Origin: Candidatus Cloacimonas acidaminovorans str. Evry
Lineage (GTDB): Bacteria; Cloacimonadota; Cloacimonadia; Cloacimonadales; Cloacimonadaceae
Direction of reading: 5' to 3'
Assembly (NCBI RefSeq): GCF_000146065.2
Contig: NC_020449.1
Coordinates: 434,001-498,000 of the forward strand
Length of the DNA: 64,000 nucleotides
Part shown: piece after piece, positions 34,535-42,709 of the stretch
Numbering within the stretch: position 1 is the stretch's first letter
Layout: the number at the start of each line of letters is the position of its first letter
Program-made: the position numbers and the translations under genes
The notes under the pieces: model-generated
What the model was told of the DNA's origin: nothing
Databases searched by the model: none
Seen by the model: only the letters and a program-made list of their open reading frames with translations

Positions 34535-34609
34535 GTCGTCATAAGTCCTCAATGCCAAATCAATGTGTGGGAGGTGTAAAATTTTTGAAGGCAGTGACGA
34601 CTCCTGACT
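34535..34609. repeat. Dispersed ~75-bp repeat, copy 3
   Basis: Begins GTCGTCATAAGTCCTCAATG and ends TGACGACTCCTGACT. It shares most positions with copy 2 at 30957-31032, and like it follows TTGAAGTCC...AACTTCACGCAGAT sequence (from about 34396). An insertion of more CGCAGATT-like sequence separates the two parts here. Confidence 0.7.
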
Positions 34610-34730
34610 GGCAATTATTTCGGCAGTGATTAGTTTTGACTTTCCGAAAATAATTTCAGGGGAAAACACAGGGAAGTGAGTAAAAGCATAACATACTGAA
34701 ATTATGTAAAATAGAAGTTCTTCATTAGGA

Positions 34731-34799
34731 GCATTACTTACCCATTGCTTACCCATTACTGATGGCATTAGCAATGGGTAAGCAATGAGTAAGCAATGC
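34731..34799. repeat. 69-bp imperfect palindrome (GCAATGGG family), copy 1
   Basis: The left arm reads GCATTACTTACCCATTGC and continues TTACCCATTA; the right arm GCAATGGGTAAGCAATGA continues GTAAGCAATGC. The arms are inverted with few mismatches around a short centre. A second copy of the same length is at 63621-63689. It would form a long hairpin 80 nt before the hutI start. Confidence 0.7.
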
Positions 34800-34877
34800 T
34801 TCCTGCTGAAAAAGCTTGACGGAATATTTTAGGAATTACATAATGTATTTTGAAGATTGTTAAAGTGTGAGGAAAGA

Positions 34878-36131
34878 ATGAACGCCGATGTGATTATCAT
34901 TAATATCAGCCAGTTAGTTACTCTTGCCAATAATAGTAAACCACGCTACGGCAAAGAAATGGAAGAAAGTGCTATTATTACCGATGCGGGTATAGCCATA
35001 AAAGGTGGCAATATTATTGAAATAAACGACAGTAAAGCGATAGGAAACAAATATCTAACTTCCGAACTTATAGATGCCGAAGGGAAAATTGCTACTCCCG
35101 GTTTTGTGGATTGTCATACTCATCCCGTTTTTGTCCATACTCGCGAAGATGAATTTGCTATGCGTTTACAGGGAAAAAGTTATGTGGAAATAGCCAAAGC
35201 AGGAGGTGGCATTTTAAGCACAATTCAGACAACCAGAAATGCAGATGAGGATTTGCTTTTTGAATTGGCTAAAAAACGCATCCTGAAAATGATGCAGTTA
35301 GGGACTACAACCCTTGAGGCAAAAAGCGGTTACGGATTGAACACCCCAAGCGAATTGAAACAATTGCGGGTGATCAAACGCTTGCAGGAAGAACTCCCGA
35401 TTGATATTGTCCCTACTTTTTTGGGTGCCCATGAATTTCCCGAAGAATATAGAAATAATCATTCCGGTTATGTAGAACTCCTTTGTAAAGAAATGATTCC
35501 TGCTGTTGCGGAACAAGGAATAGCTGAATTTTGCGATATTTTTACAGAAGCACATACTTTTAATATTGAGGAATCGCGCCAAATACTTACCTGTGCAGGT
35601 GAACACGGACTCAAATTAAAAATGCATTGTGATGAGATTGAGCCCATTGGTGGTGCAGAACTTGCAGCGGAACTAAAATGTATATCAGCAGACCATTTGG
35701 GTTCTGCCAGCGAAACAGGAATTAAAGCACTCAAAAAAGCGGGAGTGATACCAGTTTTATTACCGGCAACTTTATTTTCCTTACAGAGCAAGACCTACGC
35801 TAATGCCCGTCTGATGATGGATTTGGGACTTCCTGTTGCCATAGCTACGGACTTTAATCCCGGAAGTTGTAACTGTGACAGTATGCAGTTTACTATGTCT
35901 CTTGCCTGTTTGCAAATGGGGTTAACTCCTTCCTCTGCTTTATGTGCAGCCACTTTAAATTCTGCTTATGCGCTGGATAGAGGCAATCAAATTGGCTCTT
36001 TGGAGGCAGGAAAAAAGGCAGATATTGTTCTTTGGGATATTCCGGGGATTAATTTTATTCCCTATCATTTGGGTTCTTCTTATGTTGAACGCGTGCTAAA
36101 ATGCGGAAAGACAATTTATAAGGCAACTTAA
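34878..36131 (+). CDS. hutI: Imidazolonepropionase
   Basis: The 417-residue amidohydrolase starts at ATG 34878 behind GAGGAAAG; an upstream TTG has no RBS. It has the metal pair in PGFVDCHTHPVFVH, LEAKSGYGLN, FLGAHEFPEEY, LKMHCDEIEPIGGAELA and the late metal Asp in VAIATDFNPGSCNCDSMQF. It hydrolyses imidazolonepropionate to N-formimino-glutamate in histidine breakdown. The other hut genes are not in this window. Histidine use fits an amino-acid fermenter. The stop is immediately followed by the start of the pseudokinase gene (0 nt). Confidence 0.94.
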   Translation: MNADVIIINISQLVTLANNSKPRYGKEMEESAIITDAGIAIKGGNIIEINDSKAIGNKYLTSELIDAEGKIATPGFVDCHTHPVFVHTREDEFAMRLQGKSYVEIAKAGGGILSTIQTTRNADEDLLFELAKKRILKMMQLGTTTLEAKSGYGLNTPSELKQLRVIKRLQEELPIDIVPTFLGAHEFPEEYRNNHSGYVELLCKEMIPAVAEQGIAEFCDIFTEAHTFNIEESRQILTCAGEHGLKLKMHCDEIEPIGGAELAAELKCISADHLGSASETGIKALKKAGVIPVLLPATLFSLQSKTYANARLMMDLGLPVAIATDFNPGSCNCDSMQFTMSLACLQMGLTPSSALCAATLNSAYALDRGNQIGSLEAGKKADIVLWDIPGINFIPYHLGSSYVERVLKCGKTIYKAT

Positions 36132-38048
36132 ATGCAGGAGACAACTCTAAACAGCTATCAGATAATTAAAACCGTTCACAGCTCCTTGAGGTTTTCTCTC
36201 TATCAAGCAAAACAAATGGAAACCGGACAAATAGTTTTGCTTAAAACCCCTGATACGCAACGACTTGACGATGAGCAACTGAAACAGGATTTGATGAATG
36301 AAGCCCATACCCACCTTAAACTTAGCCATCCCCAAATTAGAAAGGTCTACGAAATCAGAGAAGAAAAGGTAACTGCTTATTTGATTGGAGAATACATTGA
36401 AGGAATGTCTCTTTCTGCCTATCTGAAAATAAATTCCGATTCCCCACCCATTGAACTTACCCTTTCCTGGCTAAAGGAGCTTTTAGAGGCACTTTCCTAT
36501 GCCCATAAACAGGACTGTATCCATTTGAATTTAAATCCTTATAATCTCATTGTTGATAATACTAATTCTGTGCACATAATCGGTTTCGGGAAAAACCATG
36601 ATGCCTATAAAACTGCTAATGAAAAAAATGGTACCTATCATCCTCTTTTATACCTTGCTCCGGAACTTTTTCAAGCAGGAATTGCTCTTCCTCAATCCGA
36701 TCTATATTCTTTTGCTGTAATTGCTTATCAAATTCTTTGTGGAGTTGTTCCCTGGAGAATTGACCTGCAACTGAGCCCGGAAAAACAAAAACAGCAGTCA
36801 CTTTGCCGGGCTGTTATTATGCCGGAAATTTTGCATAAACAGGTTCCGGACTGGCTTTTTACCGCTTTACTGCAATGTTTGAAACTTGATCCTCATCAAC
36901 GCTTTGCCAATGCGGAAGAACTTATAACGGTATTTAACGAACAGGAAAATTGGCTGCCGAAAGAAGATGAAAAGGTGGAAAGCGTTCAGAAAGTTGAGAA
37001 AATTGAGAGTATTGAAGAGGTTGAGAAAATTGAAAAAGTTGAGAAGGTTGAGGAAACAGAAAAAAAGGAATTGCCAAATTCCCAAGCGGCAAGCTCTAAA
37101 ACAGAATTTGCCACTCCCAAATATCCTGCTCCCGAATCTTTCATTACCGAAATAAAAGAAACAAAAAAGCTGAAAAAGACCTTCAAAATCCTTATCTGGC
37201 TGTCTCTTATCATAATTCTGTTTATTATTATTAAGTACATTGCTTTTGGCAACAGACCCAAATTTACTTCCGTGGCAGATAGCACTCAAGTGGAAATTTC
37301 GGAAGAACCACTAAACGAAAATCTGCCTATAGCGATGGTTTTGGTTCCTGCAGATACTTTAGTGATGGGAAATATTTCTCCCGAAGCGGAAGATGATGAA
37401 TTTCCTCTTTTAACAATAGGCATTCCTGCCTTTTACATTAGTAAAAAGGAAATCAGCCAGGCAGAATGGATGATGGTTTTTTCTAATAATCCGGCTCACA
37501 GTAAAGATCCCGAACTGCCTGTGGAAAATGTTAATTTCTACGACATTATTGATTTCTGCAATCAGAAAAGTATTCTGGACGGTTTTGAGCCCTGCTACGA
37601 TTATTATGATGATGAAGTTGTGTGCAATTTTTCTGCTAATGGCTATCGTTTACCTACTGAAGCTGAATGGGAATTTGCTGCCAAAGGCGGAAAAAGAAAT
37701 GATTTCTTTGTCTATAGTGGCTCTGATAAGGCAGATGAAGTCGGTTGGTATAACGAAAATAGCGATGCACAAAGCCATCCTTCGGGACAAAAAAAACCTA
37801 ATCAGCTGGGAATTTACGATCTGAGCGGAAACATTTTTGAATGGGTGTGGAACTGGTATGTGCCTTACAGTTCACGCAATTATGACCCTTATAAGGGACC
37901 CGATAAAGGAATTGATAAAGTTATTAGAGGCGGTTCCTGGTATCATAATGCTTCTGAAATGAGAGTTACTAACCGCAATTTTGCCAAGCCCTACACTAAA
38001 AATGCCTATCTGGGCTTCCGCGTTGTAAGAACTTATAGCCCTCGTTAA
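36132..38048 (+). CDS. Pseudokinase fused to membrane helix and formylglycine-enzyme-like domain
   Basis: The 638-residue protein has a protein-kinase fold (about 5-270), a Glu/Lys/Val-rich linker (about 280-320), one membrane helix (about 350-370) and an FGE-sulfatase/SUMF1-like domain (about 390-638; VENVNFYDIIDFCNQKS, GYRLPTEAEWEFAAKGG, LSGNIFEWVWNWY, VIRGGSWYHNASEMRVTNR). The kinase keeps the VAIK-type lysine (K38) and the alpha-C Glu (E57) but the HRD motif is HLN (residues 131-133) and DFG is GFG (151-153), so catalytic and metal aspartates are missing. The FGE domain lacks the C-terminal redox cysteines. Both parts therefore look like binding modules. The gene directly follows hutI. 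Confidence 0.85.
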   Translation: MQETTLNSYQIIKTVHSSLRFSLYQAKQMETGQIVLLKTPDTQRLDDEQLKQDLMNEAHTHLKLSHPQIRKVYEIREEKVTAYLIGEYIEGMSLSAYLKINSDSPPIELTLSWLKELLEALSYAHKQDCIHLNLNPYNLIVDNTNSVHIIGFGKNHDAYKTANEKNGTYHPLLYLAPELFQAGIALPQSDLYSFAVIAYQILCGVVPWRIDLQLSPEKQKQQSLCRAVIMPEILHKQVPDWLFTALLQCLKLDPHQRFANAEELITVFNEQENWLPKEDEKVESVQKVEKIESIEEVEKIEKVEKVEETEKKELPNSQAASSKTEFATPKYPAPESFITEIKETKKLKKTFKILIWLSLIIILFIIIKYIAFGNRPKFTSVADSTQVEISEEPLNENLPIAMVLVPADTLVMGNISPEAEDDEFPLLTIGIPAFYISKKEISQAEWMMVFSNNPAHSKDPELPVENVNFYDIIDFCNQKSILDGFEPCYDYYDDEVVCNFSANGYRLPTEAEWEFAAKGGKRNDFFVYSGSDKADEVGWYNENSDAQSHPSGQKKPNQLGIYDLSGNIFEWVWNWYVPYSSRNYDPYKGPDKGIDKVIRGGSWYHNASEMRVTNRNFAKPYTKNAYLGFRVVRTYSPR

Positions 38049-38065
38049 TACATAATCACTATATT

Positions 38066-38103
38066 CTACCTGGTTAATTTGGTAGGGATTTTTACTTTTT
38101 TAT
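38066..38103 (+). terminator. Possible terminator after pseudokinase gene
   Basis: CTACC and GGTAG (38066-38085) pair around a 10-nt AT loop and are followed by GGATTTTTACTTTTTT. The stem is only five pairs, so this is tentative; the position 17 nt after the stop is right. Confidence 0.4.
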
Positions 38104-38194
38104 ATGATAAACACAAATAATACAGTTGGCGAAAAATGGGTTGGCAAATTCTTATTTACCCAAGAAACTGAAGATTTCTAAAGGGATTTTTACC

Positions 38195-38421
38195 ACCGGG
38201 TTGAAACCCGTTGTTAGTATCTGTCGTTCCTACGGAACTCATTCTTAACAAAAGAGATAAGGTTGTTTCCTTGGCACTTTTCACCGGGTTAAAACCCGTT
38301 GTTAATATCTGTCGTTCTTACGGAACTTTTTCTTAACAAAAGAGATAAGGTTGTTTCCTTGGCACTTTTCACCGGGTTAAAACCCGTTGTTAATATCTGT
38401 CGTTCTTACGGAACTTTTTCT
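38195..38421. repeat. 88-bp tandem repeat, about 2.6 copies
   Basis: Each unit starts ACCGGGTTRAAACCCGTTGT at 38195, 38283 and 38371, exactly 88 nt apart, and continues with TATCTGTCGTTCYTACGGAA and AAGGTTGTTTCCTTGGCAC. The second and third units are almost identical, the first differs slightly. Every unit begins with the inverted repeat CGGGTT/AACCCG, so it would form a row of short hairpins. Confidence 0.85.
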
Positions 38422-38706
38422 CAAAGCATTATTTGGTTTTATTTTAAATAATTATCAGATTGAAAATGCATAAATATATTTTTATCTTATTTGGTTTTGT
38501 GCTTTCACAGAAATGACAAATGGCTGAACATTCAAAAATTGATATTATTTGGGAAAAAGCAGTATATGCCTGTCTTTCCTTTTTACATTGACAACAATGG
38601 TACTATTCAGGAATTGGCTTTCTAATGGTAATATAGCTAATATATTTCTTTTGGTTTTGCATAATAAGCATCCGAACTATTCAGACACTAATTTTGGAGA
38701 AAGGTG

Positions 38707-40230
38707 ATGAGTAAAAATAACAAAACGGCAATAACCCCTACCCGGGAAGAAAATTATGCCGAATGGTATCAACAGGTTATAAAAGCAGCTGATATGGCTG
38801 AAAATAGTGAAGTTCGCGGTTGTATGGTAATAAAACCCTGGGGCTATGCAATTTGGGAAAATATTCAGCGTGCACTGGATAAAATGTTTCGGGAAACGGG
38901 ACATCGTAATGCCTATTTTCCTATATTCATTCCTAAAAGTTTTTTTGAAAAAGAAGCTGAACATATAGAGGGCTTTGCCAAAGAATGCGCTATTGTAACA
39001 CACAGTAAATTAGAAGCAGATGGAAAAGGCGGTTTACAATTAGCCGGTGAACTTACCGAACCTTATATTGTGCGTCCTACCAGTGAGACAATTATCGGCG
39101 CATCTTTTGCTAAATGGGTAAATTCCTATCGGGATTTGCCTCTTCTGATCAATCAATGGGCTAATATTGTCCGTTGGGAAATGCGCACGCGTCTTTTTTT
39201 ACGCACTACGGAATTTCTTTGGCAAGAAGGGCATACAGTGCATGAAACAGAAAAAGAGGCAAAAGAAGAGACCTTAAAAATGCTCAATGTGTATGCTATT
39301 TTTGCGCGTGACTATCTTGCCCTGCCTGTTATTCAAGGCGAAAAAACTGAAAGTGAAAAATTTCCCGGAGCTGTAACTACATATTGTATTGAAGCAATGA
39401 TGCAGGATAGAAAAGCACTGCAATCTGGAACTTCTCATTTTTTGGGACAGAATTTTGCCAAGGCATCCGAAATCAAATTTCAAAACCGCAAAGGAGAAAT
39501 AGAATATGCCTGGACTACTTCCTGGGGTGTTTCTACGCGTTTAATAGGAGCTATAATTATGGCACACAGCGATGATAACGGACTTGTTTTGCCTCCGAAA
39601 ATTGCTCCTTCCCACATTGCTATTATCCCTATTTATAGAGATGCACAAGAACAAAAACAGGTGATGGCTTTTGCGGAAAATGTTCAAAACCAGCTAAAGG
39701 ATTTATATTTAGATGATGTTCCCCTTTATACTGAATTGGATACAAGAGATATGACCAGCAGTGAAAGAAATTGGTATTGGATAAAAAAAGGCATTCCTTT
39801 GCGCCTGGAAATAGGTCCTCGGGATATTATTCACGATGCTGTTATGCTTGCCAGACGCGATAAAGAACCACAAGATAAACAGTCAGTAAAGATTTCCGAC
39901 CTCACAAATTATGTTCTTCAAACTCTGGTAGAAATGCAACAGGGCTATTATCAACGAGCTTTGGCTTTTAAAGATAAATGGACGATGGAAATTGACGATA
40001 AAGAGGAATTCTATAGGTTCTTTACTCCTAAAAACATTGAACAACCGGAAATTCATGGTGGTTTTGCCAGTTCTCACTGGTGTGGAAAATCATCCTGCGA
40101 AGAAAAAATTAAAGAAGACCTGAAAGTGACTATTCGCTGTATCCCTTTTAACACTAAAGAAGAAACGGGAAATTGTATCTGCTGTGGTAAACCTTCTACA
40201 CGCAGAGTAATTTTTGCCAAGGCATACTAA
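38707..40230 (+). CDS. proS: Prolyl-tRNA synthetase (short, archaeal/eukaryotic-like type)
   Basis: The 507-residue class II synthetase starts at ATG 38707 behind GGAGAAAGG. It lacks the editing insertion of long bacterial ProRS and has the eukaryotic/archaeal-type C-terminal zinc-binding extension with CGKSSCEEK and CICCGKPS. Class II motifs: motif 1 around GHRNAYFPIFIPKS, motif 2 RWEMRTRLFLRTTEFLWQEG, and motif 3 in the glycine-rich WGVSTRLIGAIIMAHSDDNG. It charges tRNA-Pro. Free of the bacterial INS editing domain, it may rely on separate trans-editing. Upstream is the repeat-filled gap; cinA follows with 1 nt spacing. Confidence 0.94.
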   Translation: MSKNNKTAITPTREENYAEWYQQVIKAADMAENSEVRGCMVIKPWGYAIWENIQRALDKMFRETGHRNAYFPIFIPKSFFEKEAEHIEGFAKECAIVTHSKLEADGKGGLQLAGELTEPYIVRPTSETIIGASFAKWVNSYRDLPLLINQWANIVRWEMRTRLFLRTTEFLWQEGHTVHETEKEAKEETLKMLNVYAIFARDYLALPVIQGEKTESEKFPGAVTTYCIEAMMQDRKALQSGTSHFLGQNFAKASEIKFQNRKGEIEYAWTTSWGVSTRLIGAIIMAHSDDNGLVLPPKIAPSHIAIIPIYRDAQEQKQVMAFAENVQNQLKDLYLDDVPLYTELDTRDMTSSERNWYWIKKGIPLRLEIGPRDIIHDAVMLARRDKEPQDKQSVKISDLTNYVLQTLVEMQQGYYQRALAFKDKWTMEIDDKEEFYRFFTPKNIEQPEIHGGFASSHWCGKSSCEEKIKEDLKVTIRCIPFNTKEETGNCICCGKPSTRRVIFAKAY

Positions 40231-40231
40231 A

Positions 40232-41461
40232 ATGAATGCAGCTATTATTACTATCGGTAACGAAATTCTGATGGGTAAAACCATCAATACCAATCTGGCA
40301 TATTTAGGTTCGGAACTTGCCAAACAAGGAATTTTTGTAGAATATGCCCTTACCGTAAAAGATGAACCAAACGCTATAAAACAAGCACTGCAAGATACCT
40401 GGGGAAAATATAAGATAGTAATAACTACCGGTGGTTTGGGTCCTACAGAAGATGATTTAACCAAATCCGCAATTTCTGAATTCTTTGGTAAAAAGCAACA
40501 CTTTGACGATAATATTTGGGAACATATCCAAAAAATGTTTGCTTTCAGAAAAATACCATTACCTGAAACCAATCGCTCTCAGGCAATGGTTCCCGATGAT
40601 TTTATTCCTTTAAGAAACGACCTGGGAACTGCTCCAGGATTGTTTTATCGGGAAGGGGACTTTTTGTTCTTTGCTTTACAGGGTGTTCCTTCGGAGATGA
40701 AACATATTTTTGAGACACATATCAAAGATATTATTACCCAAAATTGTCCTGATGCCAAGCCACTATCTATAAAAACATTAAGAACTTACGGCATAGCTGA
40801 ATCCCGACTGGCTGAGTTATTTACTCTTTCTAACTTGCCGGAAGGTGTTTCTTTAGCTTGGCTTCCCCAAATTGGAAGAGTTGACTTACGCTTTTATGGA
40901 ACCGATGCTAATAAAGTTGAAGAAGCGGTTAAAAAAGCACTGCCGGTTATTAAACCTTTTGTTTGGGGCTATGATGAAGAAAGTCCCGCAGAAATTTTAT
41001 TAGCACGTTTGTGGAAAAATATCTACACTTTAAGCGTTGCGGAATCCTGTACCGGTGGCTTAGTGCAAAAGCTGATAACAGATATTCCTGGCTCATCTAA
41101 CTCCTTTCTGGGTGGTGTGATAGCATATTCCAATGCCTTGAAAAAAAATCTGCTGAATGTATCCGATACAGTTTTAGAGACAGAAGGAGCGGTTAGTGAA
41201 ACCTGTGCTTTGCAAATGGCTGAAGGAATAAAATCATTGACAAAATCTACCTGCTCAATTTCAATAACAGGGATTGCAGGTCCTGATGGTGGAACTGCAG
41301 AAAAACCTGTAGGAACGGTGTGTTTTGGCTTTATAGCCGCTGAGAAATATTGGTCTAAAAAACAATTCTTTACCGGGGATAGGGAAATTATCCGTATTAA
41401 AGCAGCTGATTTTGCTATCCTTTCTTTAATTCAGCACTTACAAGGCAGGAATGATAATTGA
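40232..41461 (+). CDS. cinA: CinA-like protein (MoaB-like/nicotinamide-nucleotide amidohydrolase)
   Basis: The 409-residue protein starts at ATG 40232, placed by family alignment (MNAAIITIGNEILMG). The N-terminal MoCF_biosynth domain (about 1-170) has TTGGLGPTEDDLT and the C-terminal CinA domain (about 255-409) has SVAESCTGGLVQKL, GAVSETCALQMAEG and SITGIAGPDGGTAEKPVGTV. Such proteins hydrolyse NMN amide and ADP-ribose, a pyridine nucleotide repair/recycling role, and in competent bacteria CinA is competence-linked; comEC is also in this window. It overlaps purD by 4 nt. Confidence 0.93.
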   Translation: MNAAIITIGNEILMGKTINTNLAYLGSELAKQGIFVEYALTVKDEPNAIKQALQDTWGKYKIVITTGGLGPTEDDLTKSAISEFFGKKQHFDDNIWEHIQKMFAFRKIPLPETNRSQAMVPDDFIPLRNDLGTAPGLFYREGDFLFFALQGVPSEMKHIFETHIKDIITQNCPDAKPLSIKTLRTYGIAESRLAELFTLSNLPEGVSLAWLPQIGRVDLRFYGTDANKVEEAVKKALPVIKPFVWGYDEESPAEILLARLWKNIYTLSVAESCTGGLVQKLITDIPGSSNSFLGGVIAYSNALKKNLLNVSDTVLETEGAVSETCALQMAEGIKSLTKSTCSISITGIAGPDGGTAEKPVGTVCFGFIAAEKYWSKKQFFTGDREIIRIKAADFAILSLIQHLQGRNDN

Positions 41462-42705
41462 ATATCTTAGTAATCGGCAGCGGAGGCAGAGAACATTCTA
41501 TTGCAGAGTGTTTTGCTAAAAGCAAACAGATAAAAAGGGTTATTGTGGCTCCCGGAAATGCAGGAATTGCGCTTCAATATGAATGTGCAAATCTGCAAAC
41601 ACAAGAAGAGATATACAATTTTTGTGTTCAGAATCTAATTGATCTTGTCTTTGTCGGACCCGAAAAACCCATAGCAGATGGTTTAGCTGATTATTTAAAT
41701 GAGAAGGGAGTTGCTGTTATAGCTCCTGTTAAATTTGCCGCCCAATTGGAAAGCAGCAAGATTTTTGCCAAAAATTTGATGCAGGAAAAAGGTGTTCCAA
41801 CTGCTGCATTCAAAATAGCTAAAACCATTCCTCAAGCATTAGAACAAATTGACTACTTTGGCTTTCCAGCGGTTATTAAAAATGATGGCTTAGCTGGAGG
41901 AAAAGGAGTTTTCGTGGTTAAAAATCCGGCTGAGGCCCAAGAGGCACTAAAAAAAATTCATTTTAGCGAAAAAGGAGTTGTTGTAGAAGAATTTTTACAG
42001 GGTTGGGAGGTCTCTTTATTTGCCATTACAGATGGCTGGGAGTTTAAAACTACAATTTTTGCTCAGGACCATAAACAACTTTATGCCGGCGACAAAGGTC
42101 CCAACACAGGTGGAATGGGTGCTTATGCTCCAGTTTATGAAGCGGAAAAATACCGGAAACAGATTGAAGAGGAAATAATTAATCCCGTTCTTATGGCAAT
42201 GCGCGAATTGGGTCATCTTTATAAGGGAATTCTCTACTGTGGACTGATGATTACTAAGGAAGGACCGAAAGTTATGGAATTCAATTGCCGGTTAGGAGAC
42301 CCTGAAGCACAGGTTGTTTTACCTTTACTGGAGACGGATTTTGTAGAAATCTGCCAAGCCATTTTACAGGGTGAGATAAATTTGGTGGAACTAAAATTCA
42401 AAAATAAAACCGCATTAGGTGTTGTTTTGGCTTCCGAGGGTTATCCTTTTGCTTACAATAAAGGTTTTCCACTTTCTTTACCTGCAGACCTTTCCGGAAT
42501 TTATTTCTCCGGAGTGGAAAAAGGTGAAAATGGACTTGTGACCTCTGGTGGACGTGTTTTATGTGCTGTTGGAATGGGAAAAGATTTAAATGAAGCCAGG
42601 GAAGAGGCATACAGCAAAGTTCAACAGATAACCTTTAAGAACAGAATTTTCCGCCAAGATATTGGATTACATAAAAATACCTTTTATGACAATGGAGATA
42701 GCTAA
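41458..42705 (+). CDS. purD: Phosphoribosylamine-glycine ligase
   Basis: The 415-residue protein starts at TTG 41458, overlapping cinA. It has the N-terminal VIGSGGREHSIAECFAKSKQ, ATP-grasp lid PAVIKNDGLAGGKGVFVV, DHKQLYAGDKGPNTGGMGAY and FNCRLGDPEAQVVLPLL, then the PurD C-terminal domain. It forms glycinamide ribonucleotide from phosphoribosylamine, glycine and ATP, the second step of purine synthesis. No other pur gene is adjacent. The TAA stop overlaps the upstream region of the PorU-like gene by no coding bases if the start at 42710 is used. Confidence 0.95.
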   Translation: MNILVIGSGGREHSIAECFAKSKQIKRVIVAPGNAGIALQYECANLQTQEEIYNFCVQNLIDLVFVGPEKPIADGLADYLNEKGVAVIAPVKFAAQLESSKIFAKNLMQEKGVPTAAFKIAKTIPQALEQIDYFGFPAVIKNDGLAGGKGVFVVKNPAEAQEALKKIHFSEKGVVVEEFLQGWEVSLFAITDGWEFKTTIFAQDHKQLYAGDKGPNTGGMGAYAPVYEAEKYRKQIEEEIINPVLMAMRELGHLYKGILYCGLMITKEGPKVMEFNCRLGDPEAQVVLPLLETDFVEICQAILQGEINLVELKFKNKTALGVVLASEGYPFAYNKGFPLSLPADLSGIYFSGVEKGENGLVTSGGRVLCAVGMGKDLNEAREEAYSKVQQITFKNRIFRQDIGLHKNTFYDNGDS

Positions 42706-42709
42706 TATT

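Larger units (their letters stand above)
34252..34877. other. 626-nt divergent gap with several repeats
   Basis: This lies between the divergent ino1 and hutI genes and must hold both promoters. It contains degenerate CGCAGATT-type sequences (about 34396-34510), the ~75-bp repeat copy 3 (34535-34609) and a 69-bp palindrome (34731-34799). No gene is supported. Confidence 0.6.
38049..38706. other. 658-nt gap with tandem repeat array
   Basis: It holds a possible terminator, then an 88-bp tandem array (38195-38421). From 38425 to 38700 the sequence is AT-rich with no supported gene; a 23-codon frame starting MAEHSKIDIIWEK near 38521 is not accepted. A TTGACA at 38588 has no good -10 partner. The proS RBS GGAGAAAGG is at the end. 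Confidence 0.55.

Noticed and set aside
34442-34774. 110-codon minus-strand frame in the repeat-filled gap
   Set aside because: It spans two repeats and has no RBS or recognisable domain; it reflects repeat sequence, not a gene.
38195-38421. Repeat array considered as a CRISPR
   Set aside because: Units are contiguous 88-bp tandem copies without unique spacers, and no cas genes are nearby.
38521-38595. Short frame starting MAEHSKIDIIWEK, vaguely like the start of small HNH proteins
   Set aside because: It stops after 23 codons and no HNH motif follows in any frame.
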